A stretch of DNA of 30,765 nt, taken from contig JACZSI010000002.1 in NCBI GenBank assembly GCA_022574265.1, positions 1 to 30,765 on the forward strand, given 5' to 3'. The translations under genes and the position numbers were made by a program. Positions 15,238 to 22,647 of this stretch are shown in pieces. Below the pieces are notes generated by a model. The model made no database searches and had not been told where the DNA came from. It was given only the letters and a program-made list of their open reading frames with translations. The first letter of the stretch is position 1. Each line of letters opens with the position of its first letter. This DNA comes from Chloroflexota bacterium (GTDB lineage Bacteria > Chloroflexota > Dehalococcoidia > Lucifugimonadales > Australimonadaceae).

Positions 15238-16401
15238 CTACGGGGCGGAGCCCTGGGCGCCGAGGACGGCTCCCTGCTCCTCGCCCGCGCTGTATCCCCA
15301 CTTGTACGCCCGGTCCTTGTACACGTCCTCGGGCATCAGGCTCTCGAGGCCGCGCTTGCCGAGCTCCTCCTCGAACTTCTCGCGTATCCAGGGCTCCTCG
15401 TCCGGATACTCGATCTGGTCGCGGGCGCGGTCCTCGACCTGCTCGCTCCAGCCGGAGAACTGCGGCAGCGGCGCGAGCGCGAGGTAGCGGGCCGGCTCGA
15501 CGCTCACGTTGAAGTGCTGGTGGAACCAGCGGTCGGGCGGCGTGAACATGCTGCCTTCGTGCCAGGGCGCGATGATCTTCTCGCCGCCCTCCGGCCACAT
15601 GATGGAGTAGCCCTCGCCCGCGGGGATCACGATGACTCGGCCGGGGCCGTGACGGTGGCCCTTCTTGTAGGTGCCGGGCGGGAAGACCGACATGTGACCG
15701 CCCATCTGCGAGTGGGGGAACGACACGTCGACCACATGCCCGCCGCCGCCGCGCTGGCGGTGCGGCACGAGGTCATCCCAGGCGCCCATGTCCGTGAAGA
15801 AGTTGCCGTACCAGGTTGCGCCGCGGCCCATCGCCGGCGCGCGCTTGGCGACCGCGTATAGCTCGTCGTCCTTCGGCTGGAGCAGCTCCGGGTGCGGGTA
15901 TGCGTTGTTGAAGTAGAAGCCGGGGTCCGGCTCCAGGGACATCGCGACGGGGAGGTAGTTGTTGTGCAGCAGCCGCAGCGTCTGGTCCCCACGAGCGTTG
16001 GCGAACTGCCGGTGGCTCCCGCGCGGGATCAGGAACAGGCTGCGCGGGCCGAACTCGAAGCTGTGCTTCGGCACGCCCTCGGTCCACACCGTGGCGATGC
16101 CCCAGCCGCTGATCGTGTAGATGAGCTCGTCCAGCGCGAACTTGAGCGGCGGCACCGTCGCCCCGGGTGCGATCTCGGTGATGCGCGCCTCGGTGACGCC
16201 CTCCATGCCCGAGACCTGGATGAACGCGGCGTTGCACTCGCGCTCCGCCCAGGGCCCAACCTCGACGGTCTTGAGGTCCTCGATGAAGTACCCCCGGTGG
16301 ATCGGCACCCCCTGGGCCTCCATCCAGCGGTCGTAGAGGTACTTGCTGCCGCGACGGCCGTCGCGGGTGATCTCGTCTTGAGGGTGCGTTTCATCGGTCA
16401 A
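15238..16401 (-). CDS. Two-domain cupin protein (bicupin) 3
   Basis: This 387-residue bicupin has in the N-terminal domain KFALDELIYTISG and RGSHRQFANA, so the first-motif His of the paralogues is lost. The C-terminal domain has the complete GHRHGPG and FHQHFN motifs. The TTG start at 16401 is supported by GAGGAG with 8-nt spacing; no in-frame ATG is nearby. It heads a run of minus-strand genes: bicupin, truncated amidohydrolase (21 nt), racemase-fold protein, Rieske oxygenase. This parallels the amidohydrolase-bicupin-EutA group at 1-3638. Metal-dependent dioxygenase activity in the C-terminal domain is plausible; substrate unknown. Confidence 0.75.
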   Translation of the reverse strand: MTDETHPQDEITRDGRRGSKYLYDRWMEAQGVPIHRGYFIEDLKTVEVGPWAERECNAAFIQVSGMEGVTEARITEIAPGATVPPLKFALDELIYTISGWGIATVWTEGVPKHSFEFGPRSLFLIPRGSHRQFANARGDQTLRLLHNNYLPVAMSLEPDPGFYFNNAYPHPELLQPKDDELYAVAKRAPAMGRGATWYGNFFTDMGAWDDLVPHRQRGGGGHVVDVSFPHSQMGGHMSVFPPGTYKKGHRHGPGRVIVIPAGEGYSIMWPEGGEKIIAPWHEGSMFTPPDRWFHQHFNVSVEPARYLALAPLPQFSGWSEQVEDRARDQIEYPDEEPWIREKFEEELGKRGLESLMPEDVYKDRAYKWGYSAGEEQGAVLGAQGSAP

Positions 16402-16471
16402 CGTTGCTGCTCCTCGGGCTCGGATCGCGGCCTAGGATACCGGATGGGCGGCCGTGCCGCCTGCTCCACCG

Positions 16472-17557
16472 CTATCGCTGGAACGCGGAGAGCTGGAGCA
16501 GCGACTCGGTGAGCGTGCTGCGCCCCGAGTCCCGCCACACCTGGACCGTGTACACACCCGGTTCTCGCGCCAGAGCGCCGAGGTCGGCTCGCAGCTCGAA
16601 GTCGAGCGCCGTCTCCCGCCAGACGCTCGCGACGACATCGCTCGCGTCGAGGTCTGAGTAGAAGCGGCCAGCGCCGGGGGGTGGGAGCACACGGGCGATC
16701 GGCTTGCCGCACTCGGTCGTGAACCCGCCGCCCACGCAGTAGCTGTGCAGCTCGCCTATCTCCGCTGGTGACCGCGGGACGGGGAGGGGGTCGTAGTAGA
16801 CCGACACGATACTCCCAAGCTCGATGCCGGGGACTCGCTTCCGCAATGACAGCGACAGCCGCCCATCGCTCGTCAGCCCGAGCGCGCTTCCTTCGACGTC
16901 GCCTCCCTCGAAGTGCTGCGCGAACGTGAGCAGCCGCCCGTTCCAGGCGATGCCGAGGTTCACGGACCGGTGCCCCGGGCGCAAGATATTGTCCCGGTGG
17001 CCCCAGTCCGAGCCGGCGTCGTCGTACATCATCGCCCACTCGAGCTCCCGGACCGACTCGTCGGGGACGGGGAGCGTGCACGCGACCAGCAGCGCGTCAC
17101 ACTGCCGCTCGCGCCAGCGCTCAGACGTCCAGCCGTCGATCGCCGCGTTCTCGGCGACGTAGCTCGTGCCGCCGGTCGACGTATAGACCATGTAGGGCTT
17201 GCGGCCGTCGACCCACCAGTGGCCGAGGTAGTCGTTCTCGAGCATGTCCTCGGCGTGGAGCTGCGCCGCCGGGTTCGAGCCCATCGCCACGGGAGGGAGC
17301 CCGTGGTCGGCCCGGTCGCTGTTGATGAGCCCCAGCGCGAAGACGCGCAGCTCGTCGAGCTCCGCGGCGGAGAGCCGCTGCCCGCCACCCACCGCAGGCG
17401 ACGGCGCACCGGCGGACTCCCCACTCCCGATCCGGCGCGCGCCATCCACGAGGCGGGTGACCGACTCCTGCACCGGGACGGGGAGCAGCGGCAGCCACAC
17501 CACCAGGGCGATTCCGCCCAGGACGAGCACCGCGACGGCGTTGAGAAGCTTCTTCAT
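16472..17557 (-). CDS. Secreted or membrane-anchored CAP (SCP/PR1) domain protein
   Basis: This 361-residue protein begins MKKLLNAVAVLVLGGIALVVWLPLLPVP, a signal peptide or N-terminal anchor. The CAP domain spans about residues 60-210, with LHAEDMLENDYLGHWW, SYVAENAA and the hallmark GHRDNILRPGHRSVNLGI. The remaining 150 residues form a beta-rich C-terminal region of unknown type. Bacterial CAP proteins are extracellular and their activity is mostly unknown. I prefer ATG 17557 to a GTG 9 nt upstream because the basic n-region then starts the protein; the ribosome site is weak (GGGTG). It diverges from the small gene at 17685. No obvious functional tie to its neighbours. Confidence 0.8.
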   Translation of the reverse strand: MKKLLNAVAVLVLGGIALVVWLPLLPVPVQESVTRLVDGARRIGSGESAGAPSPAVGGGQRLSAAELDELRVFALGLINSDRADHGLPPVAMGSNPAAQLHAEDMLENDYLGHWWVDGRKPYMVYTSTGGTSYVAENAAIDGWTSERWRERQCDALLVACTLPVPDESVRELEWAMMYDDAGSDWGHRDNILRPGHRSVNLGIAWNGRLLTFAQHFEGGDVEGSALGLTSDGRLSLSLRKRVPGIELGSIVSVYYDPLPVPRSPAEIGELHSYCVGGGFTTECGKPIARVLPPPGAGRFYSDLDASDVVASVWRETALDFELRADLGALAREPGVYTVQVWRDSGRSTLTESLLQLSAFQR

Positions 17558-17624
17558 GGAACACACCCGGTGGACGGCACCTGGCCACTGCCGCCTCGCT
17601 CAGGGTATCGGAGGACAGCTTGCT

Positions 17625-17652
17625 TTGACCACCGGTGCCGAGGCACTATGCT
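17625..17652 (+). promoter_or_regulatory. Predicted promoter for small gene pair
   Basis: TTGACC (17625-17630), 16-nt spacer and TATGCT (17647-17652), about 33 nt before the ATG at 17685. Confidence 0.45.
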
Positions 17653-17684
17653 AGCGCTGCCGGAGACCAACGAGAGGTGAGTGC

Positions 17685-17981
17685 ATGAGCGAGCTGAACC
17701 AAGACGTCCCGAGGCTTCGGGTCGGTACCGAATGGATAGACCTGACGCTCGAGGCGAACCCCTACGTGGTGGTGACCGTCCGCGGGTACGCGGCCGCGCT
17801 GGCGGTCCGCGACTCGTCCGGTACGTCGCACGAGCTGCTCGCGGGCGCGGGCTCCATCTGCGAGGGCATCGAGCTACTGCGCGAGGAGAACGAGGGCGAG
17901 TACGAGGGGCTTAAGTTCAAGATCCGGCGTGAGAGCGCGGAGCGGACCGCACGCTACGAGATCGAGGAGGGAGCGGCATGA
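17685..17981 (+). CDS. Hypothetical 98-residue protein
   Basis: ATG 17685 follows GAGGTGA, and the gene has its own promoter. The sequence (MSELNQDVPRLRVGTEWIDL...) alternates hydrophobic and charged residues in a beta-rich pattern with a glycine-rich centre and an acidic C-terminus; no cysteine-based or other motif except one Cys in GSICEG. I do not recognise the family. It overlaps the next gene by 4 nt (ATGA), so the two products are probably made together. Confidence 0.6.
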   Translation: MSELNQDVPRLRVGTEWIDLTLEANPYVVVTVRGYAAALAVRDSSGTSHELLAGAGSICEGIELLREENEGEYEGLKFKIRRESAERTARYEIEEGAA

Positions 17982-18193
17982 CGACCAACGTACTGTTCGA
18001 CGGGAAGATGCAGGAGCTCATCGCGAAGGTCCAGGAGCTGGAGGAAGTGACGACGGCGTTCAAGGCATTCGTGCAGCCGTCGTTCGACTTCGCCGACTTC
18101 CATACGCACTTCGACCCGGTCACGGACACCGCGAAGGAGGTGCACGACCTCTACCACGAGCTGCTGCACCTCGGCCGCCCGCACGAGCACTGA
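17978..18193 (+). CDS. Hypothetical 71-residue protein with His-rich tail
   Basis: The ATG overlaps the preceding stop, and GGAGGGAG lies upstream. Residues 8-32 (KMQELIAKVQELEEVTTAF) look like a short amphipathic helix or coiled coil. The rest has seven histidines, including FHTHFD, HDLYHELLHL and the end RPHEH. The His-rich tail and the convergent copper ATPase gene ending 3 nt away hint at metal binding, but that is speculation. Family not recognised. Confidence 0.6.
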   Translation: MTTNVLFDGKMQELIAKVQELEEVTTAFKAFVQPSFDFADFHTHFDPVTDTAKEVHDLYHELLHLGRPHEH

Positions 18194-18195
18194 CC

Positions 18196-20256
18196 TCAGG
18201 CGAGCGTGCGCTCGAACCGGCGGAGGAGCTGGGCGTTCGCGGCGACGATCACCGTCGATGCCGACATCAGCGCAGCTCCCACCGCGGGCGGCATGAAGTA
18301 GTCCAGGCCGAACAGTGCCAGGGCGCCGGCCGCCAGTGGGATGGCGATCAGGTTGTAGGCCGTCGCCCACCAGAGGTTCTGGACCATCTTGCGATAGGTC
18401 GCTTGAGCAAGCCGGACGATGGTGACGACGTCGCGCGGGTCCGAGCGCGCGAGCACGATGTCGGCCGACTCGATGGCCACGTCCGTCCCCGCTCCGATCG
18501 CGATCCCGACGTCCGCCTCGGTCAGCGCGGGTGCGTCGTTCACGCCGTCGCCGACCATGGCGACCGTGAACCCGCGCTGCTTGATCTCACGGATCTTCGC
18601 GGCCTTCTCGCCGGGGAGGACCTCGGCGAAGAAGTCGTCGAGCCCGAGCTCATCGGCCACCGAGCGTGCGACGGCTTCGGCATCGCCGGTGAGCATGATG
18701 ACGCGGATGCCCATGGCCTTCAGGTCGTTCACCGCCATGCGCGACTCCTCGCGGACGATGTCGCCGAGAGCGATCGCCCCGGCAAGCGCGCCTTCGATCA
18801 GGAGATAGACGACGGTGTCGCCCGTGCCGCCGAGAGCGCCGACTTTATCGGCGTCGGCGACGATCCCCTGCTCCCGCAGGTAGCCGGGGCTGACGACCTT
18901 CGCGTCCCGCCCGTCGACGACGCCGCTTGCGCCTTGGCCTGGGATCGCGACGAAGTCGCTGACGCGTGCGTCGCCGAGTCCGCGAGCCTCAGCTGCTTCG
19001 ACGATGCCGCGGGCGATCGGGTGCTCGGAGGAGCGCTCGAGACCGGCAGCCAAGCGCAGGACGTCGTCCTCGCTCCGACCGTCGAGAGGAACGACCGCGG
19101 TGACGCCGAAGCGGCCCTCGGTCAGCGTGCCGGTCTTGTCGAAGACGATCGCGTCGATCGACCTGGCCCGCTCGAAGCCCGCGCGGTCCCTGATGAGCAG
19201 GCCGTTGCGCGCAGCGATCGAGGTAGAGACGGAGACGGCGAGCGGGATGGCGAGGCCGAGTGCGTGCGGGCAGGTGATGATGACCACCGTGACGGCCCGC
19301 TGGAGCGCGAAATTGGCCGTGGCGGACGCGCCGAACCAGCCGATCAGCGTCGCGGCGCCGGCGGTGATGCCGACGATCGTGAGCCAGAACGCCGCGCGGT
19401 CCGCCAGCCGCTGCGTGCGTGAGCGCGTCTCCTGCGCCTGGCGCACGAGCTCGATGACCTGAGCGAGGTACGTTTCCTCGCCGGTGCGTTGGACCTCGAC
19501 CGTGAGGGCACCTTCGCCGTTGACGGACCCTCCGATGACCTGGAGGCCCTCCCTCTTCTCGACGGGGGCGCTCTCGCCGGTGAGCATGGCCTCGTTGACC
19601 GACGAGCGGCCGTCGGCCACGACGCCGTCGGTGGGCACGCGCTCTCCGGGCCGCACGAGCACACGGTCGCCGGGCCGCAGCTCCGCGACGGCGACGTCCA
19701 CGGTCGAGCCGTCCGCGCTCAGCCGGTGCGCGTCCGCGGGCATCAGGCTGGCCAAGAGCTCCAGCGCCCGCGAGGCTCCGAGGATCGAGCGCATCTCCAG
19801 CCAATGGCCGAGCAGCATGACGTCGATCAGCGTGGCCAGCTCCCAGAAGAAACCGTCGCCCTCGACGCCGAAGGTGATGGTGCTGCTGTAGACGTAGGCC
19901 GTCGTGATGGCGACGGCGATGAGCGTCATCATGCCTGGGGCCTTGCCGCGCAGCTCGGTGACGATGCCGGTGAGGAAGGGCCAGCCGCCGTAGAAGTAGA
20001 TGGCGGTCGCGAACCCCCACTGGATGAAGCTGTCGCCCCTGAACCGCCACGAGTCTTCGACGCCAAGCGTTTCCTGGACCAGTGGTGCCAGCGCGAGGAC
20101 CGGGGCGCTCAGGACGAGCGACACCCAGAAGCGCCGCCTGAAATCGGCCACCATATGGGCGTGATGGGAGCCATGGCCCGCGGCGTGCTGGGGACCGGGC
20201 ACGCCAACCGCGGGCTGGTGCGCGGCGTGGTCGTGCTCGTGGGATGCGTGTTCCAT
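18196..20256 (-). CDS. copB: Heavy-metal P1B-type ATPase, CPH (CopB-like) copper exporter
   Basis: This 686-residue membrane pump has a His-rich N-terminus (about 10 His in the first 35 residues) and no HMA domain of its own. The catalytic motifs are TGES (227-230), CPH (329-331, in the transmembrane metal path), DKTGT (373-377, phosphorylated Asp), SEHPIARG in the nucleotide domain and GDGVNDAP near the C-terminus. The CPH signature with a His-rich N-terminus defines the CopB (P1B-3) subgroup, associated with Cu export. ATG 20256 follows GGAAGG. The start lies 17 nt after the UxxU HMA chaperone gene, so they form an operon and the chaperone is the likely metal donor. The symbol follows family similarity only. 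Confidence 0.88.
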   Translation of the reverse strand: MEHASHEHDHAAHQPAVGVPGPQHAAGHGSHHAHMVADFRRRFWVSLVLSAPVLALAPLVQETLGVEDSWRFRGDSFIQWGFATAIYFYGGWPFLTGIVTELRGKAPGMMTLIAVAITTAYVYSSTITFGVEGDGFFWELATLIDVMLLGHWLEMRSILGASRALELLASLMPADAHRLSADGSTVDVAVAELRPGDRVLVRPGERVPTDGVVADGRSSVNEAMLTGESAPVEKREGLQVIGGSVNGEGALTVEVQRTGEETYLAQVIELVRQAQETRSRTQRLADRAAFWLTIVGITAGAATLIGWFGASATANFALQRAVTVVIITCPHALGLAIPLAVSVSTSIAARNGLLIRDRAGFERARSIDAIVFDKTGTLTEGRFGVTAVVPLDGRSEDDVLRLAAGLERSSEHPIARGIVEAAEARGLGDARVSDFVAIPGQGASGVVDGRDAKVVSPGYLREQGIVADADKVGALGGTGDTVVYLLIEGALAGAIALGDIVREESRMAVNDLKAMGIRVIMLTGDAEAVARSVADELGLDDFFAEVLPGEKAAKIREIKQRGFTVAMVGDGVNDAPALTEADVGIAIGAGTDVAIESADIVLARSDPRDVVTIVRLAQATYRKMVQNLWWATAYNLIAIPLAAGALALFGLDYFMPPAVGAALMSASTVIVAANAQLLRRFERTLA

Positions 20257-20273
20257 GAGAGCCTTCCGGCGGT

Positions 20274-20495
20274 TCAGTGAGCGGGGAAACCCGCGCGCTC
20301 CAACTGCTTCCTCGCCTCGTCGGGCGACATCTTTTCGACGTCCAGCGTGAGGCGCACGACCTGCGTCTTGTGGTCGGCCGCCACCTTCTCCACGCCCGGC
20401 AGACCGCCGAGCTCGCGCACGATGCGGCGCTCTCAGCCCGCTCAGAAGATCGCCTTGTCCAGGACGGTCAGCTCGATCTCTTCTATCGTCGCCAT
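20274..20495 (-). CDS. HMA-domain metal chaperone with two in-frame TGA codons: predicted selenoprotein (UxxU)
   Basis: The frame from ATG 20495 to TGA 20276-20274 encodes 73 residues if two internal TGAs are read through. It begins MATIEEIELTVLDKAIF, then U18-A-G-U21, then ERRIVRELGGLPGVEKV and a beta-alpha-beta tail ending LERAGFPAH. This is the HMA/CopZ/MerP ferredoxin-like fold, and the two TGAs (20442-20444 and 20433-20435) fall exactly on the two Cys of the CxxC metal site. All other core positions (LPGVEKV, RAGFP) are intact. A SECIS-like stem-loop follows. TGA is an ordinary stop elsewhere in the window, so general recoding is unlikely. The ribosome site is weak. It sits 17 nt upstream of the copper ATPase. 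Alternatives: pseudogene with two coincident mutations, or sequence errors. Confidence 0.75.
20394..20412 (-). promoter_or_regulatory. SECIS-like stem-loop in the HMA gene
   Basis: As RNA the minus strand reads GCUCGGC-GGUCU-GCCGGGC: a 7-bp stem (one U-G wobble) with a GGUCU apical loop. The loop begins 27 nt after the second TGA and 36 nt after the first. The E. coli fdhF SECIS also presents GGUCU in its apical loop, where SelB recognises G and U. The short stem, loop sequence and placement fit bacterial SECIS elements as I know them. Confidence 0.6.
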
Positions 20496-20596
20496 GCCGG
20501 TAATCTTACGCGCGTTCCCCCGTGCCCACGCACTCGAACGTCATCCGTGGGAGACTGGGCACGAGCTGACGGCCCGGCGTGCGAGGGAGGGGGACC

Positions 20597-21505
20597 ATGA
20601 GCGCGGATGAGAGCACAGCCGACGCGGCGATGGACAAGCTGACGAGGACGACACCGCCCATGGATACGTCCGTGGCCGCCGACCTCCTGCGCGAAGCGAA
20701 GGAGGTCTTCGACGAGCACGGCGTTGTCTTCTTCCTCCGGCAAGGCACCTGCCTCGGCGCGGTCCGGGACAAGGCCTTCATCCCGTGGGACGACGACGTC
20801 GACATCGGCAGCATCGAGGGGCTTCACGGGTTCGACGAGCGGATGATCGAGCCGGTCGCGGACTCCTTCAGGGCCCGCGGCTTCCACGTGAAACGGGTTC
20901 CCATCGACGGCCAGCCCTGGCTGGGTCTCATGAAGCACAACCTCAGGATCGATTGGCTGTGCTCCCGCGTCCGCAAGGGACACATCGTCCACTTCCCCGC
21001 CGCGCGGATCCCGGTGCGGCTCTTCACCGACCTGAAGGAGATCGACTTCATCGGCGAGAAGTTCCTGGTGCCAAGCCCGCCGGAGGAGTACCTGCGCCAC
21101 AAGTACGGGCCGAACTGGGCGATGCCCACCCGGCTCGGGTACGCCAAGGACGTCGTCGACAACATCCCCGAGGGTGCCATCTCCGGGCGACCGGGCCGGC
21201 TGAGGCAGCTCCTCATGGCCCGCCTACTCCCGCGCCGGTCGGCGAGGCTCCGGGTGCTCGACGAGCGCGGGGCGCCCCGGCCGGGGGCCGAGGTCAAGCT
21301 CGTCGGCTGGGGGAGCTACGAGACGGACGGGGAGGGGTACGCGCGCTTCTACCTGCCAGCCGACGACGTATACGCGCTGGTGGTCGCCGACGGGGGCCGG
21401 GAGGAGGTCCTCTACGAAGAGCAGCTGGAGCCCGGCAAGACGTACGTCTACCGTCCCGACCCGGCGATGTCGGAGGGCAGGATCTTCGTGCTGACGGAGG
21501 AGTAG
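20597..21505 (+). CDS. LicD family protein with C-terminal extension
   Basis: This 302-residue protein has the LicD/nucleotidyltransferase-fold core: VFFLRQGTCLGAVRDKAFIPWDDDVDIG, with D65-D66-D67 and D69 as the metal-binding acidic cluster. Family members transfer phosphocholine or other phospho-groups to surface glycans. From about residue 213 a separate beta-rich module (RLRVLDERGAPRPGAEVKLVG...TDGEGYARFYLP) resembles the carboxypeptidase-regulatory-like fold. No signal peptide or membrane helix. ATG 20597 follows GAGGGAGGGGGA; a GTG 18 nt upstream overlaps that site. It diverges from the copper chaperone operon and appears monocistronic. The acceptor glycan is unknown. Confidence 0.78.
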   Translation: MSADESTADAAMDKLTRTTPPMDTSVAADLLREAKEVFDEHGVVFFLRQGTCLGAVRDKAFIPWDDDVDIGSIEGLHGFDERMIEPVADSFRARGFHVKRVPIDGQPWLGLMKHNLRIDWLCSRVRKGHIVHFPAARIPVRLFTDLKEIDFIGEKFLVPSPPEEYLRHKYGPNWAMPTRLGYAKDVVDNIPEGAISGRPGRLRQLLMARLLPRRSARLRVLDERGAPRPGAEVKLVGWGSYETDGEGYARFYLPADDVYALVVADGGREEVLYEEQLEPGKTYVYRPDPAMSEGRIFVLTEE

Positions 21506-21525
21506 CGCTCAGGCTGTCCCGATAG

Positions 21526-22053
21526 CTACCGCCAGTCCTTGGAGGGCGGCAAGGCCGCCCCGAGGCCCTCGACCGGCTCGACGTGGCGGACGACGACGTT
21601 CATCGTGCCCTCGCGGTGCGAGACGTTGCCCGTGATGAGCAGGACCGGCGCGCGGATGACGTGGCGGTACCGCTTGTAGGTCGCGGCCCACACGACGACC
21701 GGCGTGTGGCCGAGCTCGTCTTCCAGCGTGAGGAAATAGGCGGTGGCCGACGGGTGCTGGCGGCGGACGACCAGCCCCGCGACGCGCACGTCCGCGCCGT
21801 CCGCCAACCCCCACACCTCGGCGCTCGGCGTCACGTCCGGCAGGCGGTCGCGCAGGTACGCCATGAGGTGCGAGCGTGGGTGGATGCCCATGGTGCGGTA
21901 CTCGCCCTCCATGGTCTCCCAGGCGGTCGGCTCCGGAAGCGCGGCCATGTCCTGCTCGACGGGCAGGGGCAGCGCGAGCTGTGCCCCCGTCCGCCGGTAG
22001 CGCAGGCCGATCTCCCACTTGGTGTCTCGCCGGGTGTGCAGGGCGCCTGTGCC
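21526..22053 (-). pseudogene. dnaE2: C-terminal fragment of error-prone DNA polymerase DnaE2 (ImuC)
   Basis: The frame ending TAG at 21526 reads TRRDTKWEIGLRY, QLALPLPVEQDMAALP, AWETMEGEYRTMGIHPRSH, then an OB-fold-like segment (DVRVAGLVVRRQHPSATAYFLTLEDELG) typical of the DnaE2/ImuC C-terminus. About 170 residues remain of more than 1000. At about 22050 the similarity ends and the frame runs into the repeat copy at 22087-22210. No PHP, polymerase or finger domain is present anywhere in the window. The dinB gene lies on the same strand beyond the repeat-flanked cassette. The polymerase appears cut by a rearrangement; the fragment is not functional as a polymerase. Confidence 0.75.
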
Positions 22054-22086
22054 GGACGGTGGGTAGGGGTGCGATTGCGCCCCACC

Positions 22087-22210
22087 ACGTCGGTGCCGCG
22101 CAGCCCTTTCGACCATCCCCCCGTCCCCCTTCCTCGCCAGGAAGGGGGTGATAAAGCCAGCGACGGGGGACACCCCCGTGCCCCCGGCAAGGGGCTTCGC
22201 CCCTCTGCAC
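22087..22210 (-). repeat. 124-bp double-hairpin repeat, copy A (inverted relative to copy B)
   Basis: Read on the minus strand it starts GTGCAGAGGGGCGAAG and aligns to copy B at 23690-23813 with roughly 88 percent identity by eye. It contains the palindrome CCCCCTTCCT-CGCC-AGGAAGGGGG (seen on either strand) and a G-rich GGGGGCAC...GTGTCCCCC inverted repeat. No transposase is present. It forms the 5' boundary of the dnaE2 remnant. Confidence 0.8.
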
Positions 22211-22237
22211 TCCCCGTCCAGCGCCCGTTAGGGGGTT

Positions 22238-22256
22238 CTGAGGCACGGCCCCTCAG
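22238..22256 (-). other. Small inverted repeat downstream of DUF971 gene
   Basis: CTGAGG (22238-22243) and CCTCAG (22251-22256) with a 7-nt loop, between the DUF971 stop and repeat copy A. It could terminate the minus-strand cassette transcript but lacks a T-run. Confidence 0.25.
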
Positions 22257-22294
22257 CGTTTGGGTGACGGAAAGGTGGAGCCCCCACGCCCGCC

Positions 22295-22636
22295 TCAATC
22301 AGCGGCTGTCCCCTTTTGTGGGTCAAGGGCTGTGCCCTTGTCGGCTAGGTCGCGGAGGCGCTTGAATGGGTAGATGCCTGTCTGGTGCAGGTCGCTGAAG
22401 AGCAGCCCGAGCGCGTAGCGGCCGACCTCCAGGTAGTCCTCGATCCGCACGTCCTCCGCGATGTCCGCCACTTTCACCTGCCGCACGCGCGACATCTCGT
22501 CGATGCACTCCGCGCAGCCGCAGTTGCCCCGCAGGTAGCGGTGCGGCAGCAGGGAGTCGAGCCCGTCCTTCCAAACGATGTGCAGCCCGTCCTGGGTGAT
22601 CTCGACCGACTCGGGCTCGTACTTGGGTTCCGCCAA
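22295..22636 (-). CDS. DUF971 (gamma-butyrobetaine hydroxylase-like N-terminal) protein
   Basis: This 113-residue protein has ITQDGLHIVWKDG, then LPHRYLRGNCGCAECIDE with three cysteines in a CGCAEC pattern, then a DVRIEDYLEVGRYAL segment. This is the small DUF971 fold found alone or at the N-terminus of gamma-butyrobetaine hydroxylase-like enzymes, where Cys residues bind zinc. I chose the TTG at 22636 because GGGAG lies 7 nt upstream and the longer frame is a shadow of the next gene. It starts 12 nt after the stop of the ornithine cyclodeaminase-like gene, so it is co-translated. Stand-alone function unknown; metal or FeS-related roles have been proposed for homologues. Confidence 0.75.
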   Translation of the reverse strand: MAEPKYEPESVEITQDGLHIVWKDGLDSLLPHRYLRGNCGCAECIDEMSRVRQVKVADIAEDVRIEDYLEVGRYALGLLFSDLHQTGIYPFKRLRDLADKGTALDPQKGTAAD

Positions 22637-22647
22637 TGCCGTGCTCC

